This document shows, piece by piece, positions 1-5,064 of a stretch of 6,701 nucleotides of DNA. The notes under the pieces are model-generated. The model had not been told where the DNA came from. It saw nothing but the letters and a program-made list of their open reading frames with translations, and searched no databases. The stretch comes from CAYJOG01 sp964371695 [NCBI: uncultured bacterium] (lineage in GTDB: Bacteria; CAYJOG01). The DNA lies in assembly GCA_964371695.1 (NCBI GenBank), contig CAYJOG010000165.1, positions 1 to 6,701 on the forward strand, written 5' to 3'. Positions within the stretch are counted from its first letter, which is position 1. Every line of letters begins with the position of its first letter. The translations under genes were made by a program, and so were the position numbers.

Positions 1-1015
1 TCAGGTCCAGAAAACTCATGCCGTGGCCCACATAACGCTTGGCGATGGACACCACCAGACGCAGGTTGCTCTCGATGAGTTTGTCCTTGGCCCACTGGTG
101 GCCCCGCTCCAGTGCCATGGCATATTCCACTTCCTGCTCGGCGTTCAGCAACGGCACCTTGCCGATTTCCTTCAGATACATGCGCACGCTGTCGTCCAGA
201 TTCATTTCATCCAGAAAACTCATGCGTTCGGATTTCTCGCCGGATTCCTCCGTCTTTTTGAAATCCGCATCCAGGCGGTCTTCTTTGTTCTCCACCAGTT
301 CAATGCCCGCCGCCTGAAAAGCCGCCAGCATTTCGTCCATGAGTTCGGGTGTGAAATCTTCGTTCTGGCTCACCGCGTCGGTGAGTTCGTCATAGGTCAC
401 GCAGCCCTCTTTGCGGGCGCGGGCCAGAATGGGCACCAGCTTGACCTCCACCAGCCCCAGGCGCTCAATCTGTTCAATCGAGGGACTGTGGGGGATTTCA
501 TCACGCAGGCGCATGTCCTTGACCGGCTTGGGTTTGGGGGCCTGTTTTTTGGCGGGCGTGGCTGGTTTGGGTTCAGGTGTTTTTTCAGGCGCTGGGGCAG
601 CGGCCTTGGTCGCTTCTTTGGCCGGTTTGGTTTTGACCGGCGGGGCCTTGGAGGCTGGTTTTTCAGCTTTTTTTGCCACCGGAGCGGGCTTTTTGGCCTT
701 TTCAGGGGCCTTGGCCTTTGTTTTGGCAGCGGCTTTTGTTTTTTCAGCCACCTTGGGGGCTTTTGAAGTTTTAACTGGGGTTTTGATTGCCGTTTTGACG
801 GGTTTTGCTCCTTTGGGAGTGGCCTTGGCGACCACCTTTTTGGCTTTGGCCACCGGCTTGGCTGCCGGTTTGGTCTTTGGCGCCTGTTTCACCACGGGTT
901 TTTTCGCCGCGGGCTTGGGCGCGACTTTTTTGGCCACCACCTTTTTGACCGGGGCTTTGGCCACGCTTTTGGCCTTCTTCTGGGGGGGGGACTTGTTGGG
1001 GTTGACTTTGGCCAT
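1..1015 (-). CDS. rpoD: Primary sigma factor RpoD/SigA, 3'-truncated by the window edge
   Basis: This gene encodes the housekeeping sigma subunit of RNA polymerase, which directs promoter recognition. The 338 visible residues fall into three parts. Residues 1-166 are a low-complexity Lys/Ala/Pro tail. Residues ~178-245 match sigma region 1.1 ([19 protein letters not shown], then a Thr-Pro-Glu-Leu-Met segment). Residues ~273-305 match region 1.2 ([15 protein letters not shown]), leading directly into region 2.1 ([20 protein letters not shown]), where the window ends. Regions 2.2-4 lie outside. The large non-conserved insert between 1.2 and 2.1 found in E. coli RpoD is absent, as in SigA-type factors. 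The ATG at 1015-1013 lies 24 nt after the dnaG stop. The only purine-rich ribosome-binding candidate is 14 nt upstream, which is long. The family assignment is certain; the exact start is likely. A nine-C run at codons 9-12 makes the 5' end prone to slippage. Confidence 0.96.
   Translation of the reverse strand, partial: MAKVNPNKSPPQKKAKSVAKAPVKKVVAKKVAPKPAAKKPVVKQAPKTKPAAKPVAKAKKVVAKATPKGAKPVKTAIKTPVKTSKAPKVAEKTKAAAKTKAKAPEKAKKPAPVAKKAEKPASKAPPVKTKPAKEATKAAAPAPEKTPEPKPATPAKKQAPKPKPVKDMRLRDEIPHSPSIEQIERLGLVEVKLVPILARARKEGCVTYDELTDAVSQNEDFTPELMDEMLAAFQAAGIELVENKEDRLDADFKKTEESGEKSERMSFLDEMNLDDSVRMYLKEIGKVPLLNAEQEVEYAMALERGHQWAKDKLIESNLRLVVSIAKRYVGHGMSFLDL
518..1015 (-). other. Lys/Ala/Pro-rich, histone-H1-like N-terminal tail of RpoD
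   Basis: This is a sub-region of the sigma gene encoding residues 1-166. By hand count it has 51 Lys, 39 Ala and 30 Pro (about 72% of the tail), six Glu, no Asp and no Arg, for a net charge near +45. It has short imperfect repeats such as KKVVAK (residues 24-29 and 59-64) and many AKKP-, PAAK- and KPVK-like units. It should be disordered and could bind DNA or RNA non-specifically, like histone-H1-like bacterial tails. Lys/Ala-rich extensions on primary sigma factors are known in some actinobacteria, but none is needed for core sigma function. The boundary is set by the first mixed-composition segment, starting at Asp167-Met168. Its role here is inferred only from composition. Confidence 0.85.
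982..990 (-). repeat. Nine-base C homopolymer within codons 9-12 of rpoD
   Basis: The plus strand reads T followed by nine G. In the sense direction this is TCC CCC CCC CAG, encoding Ser-Pro-Pro-Gln. The frame as given stays open through the whole tail and sigma regions, so the run length is in phase. Losing or gaining one C would lead to a stop inside the tail in either alternative frame. Runs of this length are typical sites of replication slippage or sequencing error. Confidence 0.9.
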
Positions 1016-1029
1016 GGACTTTGACGGTT

Positions 1030-1035
1030 TCCTTT
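1030..1035 (-). promoter_or_regulatory. Possible ribosome-binding site of rpoD
   Basis: The sense strand reads AAAGGA in the 24-nt gap between the dnaG stop and the rpoD ATG. It ends 14 nt before the ATG, longer than the usual 5-9 nt. No alternative start codon in frame sits at a better distance. Translation may therefore rely on coupling to dnaG, or the site may be weak. Confidence 0.4.
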
Positions 1036-1039
1036 GCCG

Positions 1040-2779
1040 CTAGGGAGATGTTGTGCCGGTCTGCTGGCTGGCTTTTTGTTGAAAAGCCTGCTCCAGCGCC
1101 TTGGCCATGGAGCCGCGTTCGAAGTGGTTCACCAGTGCGTTCAGACTGTCGTTGAAAAGCGCCTCGCTAAATAAAGTATCCCTGTCGGCGCGCACACGCC
1201 GCACAAAGACAGGGCAAGGATTTTCCTCTTCTGAGAGGGTCTGTGCAACCAGATTGTTGAGTTCCTCAAAATCCTTAATTTGCGCAAGGGACAAAAAGAT
1301 TTTTTTATAATATTCATCCCTAAATAGTTCGGAATCCAGGTCTTTCAGGCTGGCCAGCAAGGCCGGGTCCTGTATGGCGCACCCCAAGAGCAGTCCTTCT
1401 TCACGGTAAGGCGGGAGTTTTTTTCTTTTGACCGGCGCGCCCGCCTCCTGGGCCTGACGCTGACGCTTTTCTCCAAGCCCCTTGAAAAACAGCCGGTTCA
1501 GGGTGCGTTCGTCGGCATGGGGCATCAGGCGCGCCATCTCTTTGATCACCGCCGCCTGAAGGGTCTGGTCTTTGCTCAGGCCCAGCAGGGCCAGCATTTC
1601 CTTTTGCTGGTTCAACTGGGTGAGGGGGTCCTGCCCCTGGGGCGAGACGAGAAAAGTCTTGAGCCGGTAAAAAAAATACGGCTCGGCCATGGCCACCCGG
1701 TGGGCCAGTGCCTGGGGGCCTTTGAGCGAAAGATACTCGTCGGGGTCCTTGCCTTCTTCCAGCGACAGCACATGCACATTCGCGCCTTTTTGCAGCAGCG
1801 CCACGGCGCTTTTGTGAAGGGCGGTCTGACCGGCGTTGTCCTGGTCATAGGCCAACACCGTCCTGGGGGCCACGGCTGCCAGCAGGGCGATCTGTTTATC
1901 GGTGAGCGCCGTGCCCATGCCCGCCACGGCCTCGGTGATGTTGGCCCGGTGAAAAGCCATCACGTCCATATAGCCCTCGGCCAGCACCACCTGGCCGGTG
2001 CGCTTGGCGGCCCGTCCTGCGTGGTGCAGGTGAAAGAGAATGTCGCCTTTTTTGAAGAAAACGTTTTCGGGACTGTTGTAATACTTGGCCTGGGGCGCGT
2101 TGACAATTTTGAGTTCCTCACCCAGCAACCTGCCGCCAAACCCCACCACCTGCCCCCTGGCGTTATGCACCGGAAAAAGCAACCGGCCCCGGAACATGTC
2201 CACGGGTTTGCGCCCCTCGCGCCCGTCCACCACACCAGCCTCCATGGCCACGTCCAGCGGCACGCCTTTTTTGAGCAGGTAATCCTTGAGGGCGGAGTAG
2301 TGAGGCGGTGCGAAACCCAGGCCGAAGTGACGCACCTCGCGATCGGTGATGCCCCGTTTTTGCAGATAGGCCCGGGCTGGTTCGGCAGAGGGGTGGCCCG
2401 CCAGCACTTTGGCGTAAAACTTCTGGGCCAGCGTGAGTGTGCTCAGGGGCGTGGGCCGGGGGTCGGTGTTTTCCTTTTCCGCCACCGCCAGGGGAATGTT
2501 GGCCCGCCTCGCCAGCCACGCCACGGCCTCGGCAAAATCCAGCCGCTCCTTGGTCATCACAAACTGCAACACGTTGCCCTTGGCGTTGCAGCCAAAACAG
2601 TAATACAGCCCCTTTTCGGGATTCACCCAGAAGCTGGGGGTTTTTTCAGAATGAAAGGGGCAGCAGCCGGTCCACTCCCTGCCCCGCTGCACCAGACGCG
2701 TGTATTGACCGGCCAGGTCCACCAGGTCGGTGGCGCGGCTCACCTCGTCGGCAAATCCTTCACGGAATCTGGGAGGCAT
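1040..2779 (-). CDS. dnaG: DNA primase DnaG
   Basis: DnaG synthesises the short RNA primers for leading- and lagging-strand replication and docks on the replicative helicase. The 579 residues match the usual length of roughly 580-600. The CHC2 zinc-binding domain is at the N-terminus (Cys40, His43, Cys61, Cys64). The conserved polymerase core follows, including MFRGRLLFPVHN near residue 195 and VVGFGGRLL near 211. The TOPRIM domain carries the acidic metal-binding set: Glu268 in EGYMD, Asp312/Asp314 in YDQDNAG, and Asp345/Asp347 in KDPDEYL. Residues after ~455 form the divergent helical helicase-binding region. The ATG at 2779 places the zinc domain at the normal distance from the N-terminus. 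A CAGG motif 5 nt upstream could be the ribosome-binding site and lies inside a strong inverted repeat. The stop is TAG, 24 nt before rpoD. The TOPRIM motif reads YDQD rather than the common FDGD, with both aspartates intact. Confidence 0.98.
   Translation of the reverse strand: MPPRFREGFADEVSRATDLVDLAGQYTRLVQRGREWTGCCPFHSEKTPSFWVNPEKGLYYCFGCNAKGNVLQFVMTKERLDFAEAVAWLARRANIPLAVAEKENTDPRPTPLSTLTLAQKFYAKVLAGHPSAEPARAYLQKRGITDREVRHFGLGFAPPHYSALKDYLLKKGVPLDVAMEAGVVDGREGRKPVDMFRGRLLFPVHNARGQVVGFGGRLLGEELKIVNAPQAKYYNSPENVFFKKGDILFHLHHAGRAAKRTGQVVLAEGYMDVMAFHRANITEAVAGMGTALTDKQIALLAAVAPRTVLAYDQDNAGQTALHKSAVALLQKGANVHVLSLEEGKDPDEYLSLKGPQALAHRVAMAEPYFFYRLKTFLVSPQGQDPLTQLNQQKEMLALLGLSKDQTLQAAVIKEMARLMPHADERTLNRLFFKGLGEKRQRQAQEAGAPVKRKKLPPYREEGLLLGCAIQDPALLASLKDLDSELFRDEYYKKIFLSLAQIKDFEELNNLVAQTLSEEENPCPVFVRRVRADRDTLFSEALFNDSLNALVNHFERGSMAKALEQAFQQKASQQTGTTSP
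1307..1334 (-). promoter_or_regulatory. Weak candidate internal promoter for rpoD inside dnaG
   Basis: An AT-rich patch within the 3' part of dnaG contains TATTAT (1312-1307) preceded at 16 nt by TTCCGA (1334-1329), which shares only three bases with the consensus -35. It would start transcripts about 290 nt before rpoD. A promoter internal to dnaG that feeds rpoD is known in E. coli, but the match here is poor and the AT content also reflects a Lys/Tyr/Ile-rich stretch of primase. Confidence 0.15.
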
Positions 2780-2784
2780 CAGAG

Positions 2785-2822
2785 CCTGTTTATAAACGAA
2801 TGAAGATTCGTTTACAAACAGG
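2785..2822. repeat. Inverted repeat 1: 17-nt arms, 4-nt loop, next to dnaG start
   Basis: The left arm is 2785-2801 (CCTGTTTATAAACGAAT) and the right arm is 2806-2822. They are complementary at 16 of 17 positions, separated by GAAG. The one mismatch is A/C on the plus strand but becomes a G-U pair in minus-strand RNA, so the stem is fully paired in the sense transcript of dnaG. Each arm contains a 10-bp palindrome of form GTTTAYAAAC (2788-2797 perfect; 2810-2819 with one mismatch), centred 22 bp apart. The repeat ends 5 nt before the dnaG ATG. It may act as an RNA hairpin, an operator or a mobile-element end. Confidence 0.9.
2789..2817 (-). promoter_or_regulatory. Candidate sigma-70 promoter for dnaG-rpoD within inverted repeat 1
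   Basis: On the minus strand TTGTAA (2817-2812, four matches to TTGACA) and TATAAA (2794-2789, five matches to TATAAT) are separated by exactly 17 nt. Transcription would begin around 2782-2783, only a few nucleotides before the dnaG ATG, giving a nearly leaderless mRNA. Each hexamer sits inside one of the two GTTTAYAAAC palindromes, as expected if a dimeric regulator covered the promoter. Chance occurrence in AT-rich palindromes is possible. Confidence 0.35.
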
Positions 2823-2826
2823 ATCA

Positions 2827-2844
2827 GCGGTCATGGATGACCGC
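2827..2844. repeat. Inverted repeat 2: perfect 8-nt arms
   Basis: GCGGTCAT (2827-2834) and ATGACCGC (2837-2844) are perfect reverse complements around a 2-nt centre. As a folded strand this gives six pairs, GCGGTC/GACCGC, closing a hexaloop. It begins 5 nt after the end of repeat 1. Confidence 0.85.
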
Positions 2845-2847
2845 AAT

Positions 2848-2882
2848 CGAAAACCGGAGCTTTGAAAAAGCACAGGTTTTCG
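2848..2882. repeat. Inverted repeat 3: nested 8-bp and 5-bp stems
   Basis: The outer arms CGAAAACC (2848-2855) and GGTTTTCG (2875-2882) are perfect complements. After a symmetric 3-by-3 internal loop (GGA opposite ACA), the inner arms GCTTT (2859-2863) and AAAGC (2867-2871) pair around a GAA triloop. The nesting makes a chance match unlikely. Confidence 0.85.
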
Positions 2883-2916
2883 CCACGCCAAGGGGGTTTG
2901 CCCCCGAAGGCGTTGG
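2883..2916. repeat. Inverted repeat 4: G5/C5 stem with outer CCACGCC/GGCGTTGG stem
   Basis: GGGGG (2892-2896) pairs with CCCCC (2901-2905) around TTTG. Outside an AA/GAA internal loop, ACGCC (2885-2889) pairs with GGCGT (2909-2913). Past a single bulged T, CC (2883-2884) pairs with GG (2915-2916). It directly abuts repeat 3 on one side and repeat 5 on the other. No T-run directly follows it in the sense direction, so a classical intrinsic terminator is unlikely. Confidence 0.85.
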
Positions 2917-2947
2917 GTTTTAAAAGTCCACGACGGACTTTTAAAAC
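2917..2947. terminator. Inverted repeat 5 just after rseP: possible weak bidirectional terminator
   Basis: Arms GTTTTAAAAGTCC (2917-2929) and GGACTTTTAAAAC (2935-2947) are perfect 13-nt complements with a 5-nt loop. The repeat begins 5 nt after the rseP stop in the sense direction. Read as a GTCC/GGAC stem followed by TTTT it resembles a short intrinsic terminator on either strand, but the GC core is only 4 bp and the T tract 4 nt, so termination would be weak. It could instead be the outer hairpin of the composite element. Confidence 0.45.
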
Positions 2948-2952
2948 AGATT

Positions 2953-4326
2953 TCAGAAAAGGAGGTTACGGAAGTCCTGCACCGACACCAGCAGAATCAG
3001 CCCCACCAAAAGCAGAAACCCGGCGGTGTGCAGGCGGGCCTCCCAGATGGGGTTCATGCGGCGGCGGATGAGGCTTTCGATCACCACCACGCTGATGCGC
3101 CCGCCATCCAGCGCGGGCACGGGCAACAGGTTGAAAAACCCGATGGCGAAGTTCAGCAGGGCGCTGATCCAGAGCACTTCATAAAGACCCGACCGGGCGC
3201 TCTGGGCCACCTGACCCAGAATGGCCACCGGCCCGCCGATGTCCTGTGTGCGGCCCTGAAAAATGCTGGCAATGCCCTGAAACTGCATGACAAACAGCCG
3301 CACTGGCCAGTCCATGGCCGAGCGCACCGCCGCCGGAAACGGCATGGGCTGATATTGCTGCGCCGTGAGAAACGCGGGCTTGAGATAGTCTTTGTTCACC
3401 CGCTCAAACAGGGGCAACACGGCCACCTGCTGCGCGCCGCCCTGGTCGCGGTAAACGATGCGGGCTGGTTTATCTTTAAAAGAAAAAGGCGCAGTGGCCA
3501 TGAAGGCAGAGAACTGAAGGTCGGTCTTGAAGGACACGCCGTTGACGGAGGTGATGGTGTCACCGGCCTGCAGGCTATCTTCTTCGCCTTTATAAAACAC
3601 GGCCTTGACGGTGCGGCCCATCACCTGCTGGGGCATGACATGGGCCTGAATGCGAAACTGGCCGGTTTTAGTATCTTTTTCCGGCTCAATGCGCACCACG
3701 CGGCGAGAGGCATCGGCGGGCCGCAGCACCCTCAGTTTCAGTGGCTGGCCCCCGCTTTCCTGAACCTGAGATACGAATTCCATGACGGTGGTGACCTCTT
3801 TGCCGTTCAGGGCCAGCACCAGATCGCCGTCTTTCAGCCCTGCCCTGGCAGATGGCCCATGGGGAATGGGGCTTAAGGACACCATCTGTTTTTCTTTGCC
3901 CAACAGGGAAAAAATGCCCACCGCCAGCAGAAAGCCCAGCACGAGGTTGAAAAACGGCCCGCCAAACAGAATGGCGAAACGCACCAGACCGTTCTGGCGG
4001 TTGAACCCCTTGGGGTGGTCAAAATCCTCTTCTTCGGGATTCATGCCGATGATGCGGCAATAGCCCCCCAGGGGAACCAGATTGATGCGGTACAAGGTTT
4101 CGCCCTTGCGCCACTGAATCAGCTTTTTGCCAAAACCAATGGCGTATTCCTCTACCGGCACCTTGCACAGCCGGGCCGCGAGAAAATGACCGTATTCATG
4201 CACGGCGATGAGCACGCCAAACACCACAATGGCCACCAGCGCCGGAAAACCCACGGTCTGAATTTTGTAGAGGAGGTTTTCCAGCAGCACCACGCCTGAA
4301 AAATAGTGGCCGGGGAGGGTTTTCAC
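2953..4326 (-). CDS. rseP: Site-2 intramembrane zinc metalloprotease RseP
   Basis: RseP cleaves membrane-spanning substrates within the bilayer, classically anti-sigma factors after a first periplasmic cut, and also remnant signal peptides. At 457 residues it is close to E. coli RseP (about 450). The first membrane helix (~29-49) holds the zinc motif HEYGH at 43-47 (His43, Glu44, His47). A membrane-associated PLGGY segment follows at ~86-90, then a second helix (~117-142). Two PDZ-like regions lie at ~150-215 and ~235-305. The C-terminal helices include NLLPVPALDGGR at 399-410, with Asp407 as the third zinc ligand, and a final helix at ~434-450. The start is a GTG (4326-4324) without a convincing ribosome-binding site, so a slightly later GTG is possible. 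It lies 33 nt after kdpE, so co-transcription is plausible. No anti-sigma substrate gene or dxr/cdsA neighbour is present. Confidence 0.95.
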   Translation of the reverse strand: MKTLPGHYFSGVVLLENLLYKIQTVGFPALVAIVVFGVLIAVHEYGHFLAARLCKVPVEEYAIGFGKKLIQWRKGETLYRINLVPLGGYCRIIGMNPEEEDFDHPKGFNRQNGLVRFAILFGGPFFNLVLGFLLAVGIFSLLGKEKQMVSLSPIPHGPSARAGLKDGDLVLALNGKEVTTVMEFVSQVQESGGQPLKLRVLRPADASRRVVRIEPEKDTKTGQFRIQAHVMPQQVMGRTVKAVFYKGEEDSLQAGDTITSVNGVSFKTDLQFSAFMATAPFSFKDKPARIVYRDQGGAQQVAVLPLFERVNKDYLKPAFLTAQQYQPMPFPAAVRSAMDWPVRLFVMQFQGIASIFQGRTQDIGGPVAILGQVAQSARSGLYEVLWISALLNFAIGFFNLLPVPALDGGRISVVVIESLIRRRMNPIWEARLHTAGFLLLVGLILLVSVQDFRNLLF

Positions 4327-4334
4327 AAGGTCAT

Positions 4335-4359
4335 GGGCTGAAAATGTTGAATTCAGCCC
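4335..4359 (-). repeat. Hairpin between kdpE and rseP
   Basis: In the sense direction GGGCTGAA immediately follows the kdpE TGA and pairs perfectly with TTCAGCCC across a 9-nt loop. No T-run follows, so it is a poor terminator candidate. It leaves only 8 nt before the rseP GTG, so it could affect rseP initiation, stabilise the upstream mRNA or be an attenuator. The pairing is certain; the role is not. Confidence 0.5.
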
Positions 4360-5064
4360 TCAATCCCCCGTCAACATCTCTCTGGGCAGAACCAGCCTGT
4401 ACCCCACCCCCGGCTCGGTCTGTATCAGGGCCGGGCCTCCGGCGTCTTCGATTTTTTTGCGCAGCGACCCGATATAAACCCGCAGGTAATGGGTTTCCTC
4501 GACACAGGCGGGACCCCAGATTTCCCTGAGCATCTGCCGGTGGGTCATGACTTTTCCGGCGTGGCTGGCCAGCAGTTTGAGCAGGGCGTATTCGGTGGTG
4601 GTGAGCTTCAGCGGTTTTTCCTGCACCAGCACCAATCGGTGCTCCAAGTCCAGCGTGAGTGCGCCAAACTGCAAAACGGGCGAGGCGTCATGGGGCCGGG
4701 CGTGACGCAGTGCGGCGCGGATGCGGGCCATCAGCTCCGCCATGCCAAAGGGTTTGGTGACGTAATCATCCGCCCCCAAATCCAGGGCTTTCACTTTTTC
4801 TCCCTCGGCCTGTTCGGCGGTGAGCACCAGAATAGGCACGGTGCTGAACTCCCTGATTTTCTGCAAAACCTCCAGACCGCTCTGATCGGGCAGCCCCAGG
4901 TCCAGCAAAATGAGGTCGGGTTTTTGCAGACTGTTTTTCAGCAGCCCTTCGCGGCCGTCGGCGGCTTCTTCCACCCTGTAACCCGCAGCCCCCAGGGTGG
5001 TGCGCAACATGCGGCGCATGGAAAGCTCGTCATCCACCACCAGCAGGCAGGCGCCCTCGCTCAT
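4360..5064 (-). CDS. kdpE: KdpE, OmpR/PhoB-family response regulator
   Basis: KdpE is the DNA-binding partner of KdpD and normally activates the kdpFABC potassium-pump operon. The 234 residues comprise a receiver domain (~5-120) with acidic pair Asp11/Asp12, phosphoacceptor Asp55 in LILLDLGLPD, Thr82 and Lys104. An OmpR-type winged helix follows (~131-226), with LRVYIGSLRKKIE as recognition-helix region and TEPGVGYRL as the wing. LRVYIGSLRKKIE resembles the corresponding segment of E. coli KdpE. Its ATG (5064-5062) overlaps the kdpD stop as ATGA, implying translational coupling. Upstream in-frame codons exist, but a longer protein would simply overlap kdpD and the receiver starts correctly at this Met. 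The stop is TGA, followed at once by a hairpin. kdpFABC itself is not in the window, so the target is inferred. Confidence 0.95.
   Translation of the reverse strand: MSEGACLLVVDDELSMRRMLRTTLGAAGYRVEEAADGREGLLKNSLQKPDLILLDLGLPDQSGLEVLQKIREFSTVPILVLTAEQAEGEKVKALDLGADDYVTKPFGMAELMARIRAALRHARPHDASPVLQFGALTLDLEHRLVLVQEKPLKLTTTEYALLKLLASHAGKVMTHRQMLREIWGPACVEETHYLRVYIGSLRKKIEDAGGPALIQTEPGVGYRLVLPREMLTGD

Larger units (their letters stand above)
2785..2949. repeat. Composite array of five adjacent hairpins filling the rseP-dnaG gap (MITE-like or structured RNA)
   Basis: Repeats 1-5 follow one another with spacers of 4, 3, 0 and 0 nt and occupy nearly all of the 173-nt intergenic gap. No open reading frame of note lies there. 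The two ends are imperfect inverted repeats: CTGTTTATAAA (2786-2796) against CTGTTTTAAAA, the reverse complement of 2939-2949 (9 of 11 matches). TCAGA occurs just outside at both ends (2779-2783 and 2953-2957). This looks like a small non-autonomous interspersed element, with structured leader RNA as the alternative. The family is not recognised, and its copy number cannot be judged from one window. Confidence 0.55.

Noticed and set aside
23-1043. Plus-strand frames rich in Gly/Phe/Leu opposite rpoD, superficially like membrane or glycine-rich proteins
   Set aside because: They are the reverse complement of Lys/Ala/Pro codons of the RpoD tail; the sense strand encodes an unmistakable sigma factor.
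1517-2803. Long plus-strand open frame (428 codons) opposite dnaG
   Set aside because: It is antisense to a primase with all catalytic motifs intact. Its product is His/Gln/Gly-rich with no recognisable domain, as expected for the shadow of a G+C-rich gene.
2883-2916. Classical intrinsic terminator at the G5/C5 hairpin
   Set aside because: The stem is strong, but no T-run directly follows it in the sense direction; on the plus strand the following TTTT belongs to the next inverted repeat, and no plus-strand gene needs termination.
2785-2947. CRISPR array or integron attC site
   Set aside because: The hairpins differ from each other in sequence and spacing, with no repeated unit or spacers, and no cas or integrase gene is present. 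The conserved attC core sites are not seen.
2862-3071. Small plus-strand ORF starting in the intergenic gap
   Set aside because: Most of it runs antisense into the 3' end of rseP, its Arg/Pro/Gly-rich product shows no motif, and it crosses three of the inverted repeats.
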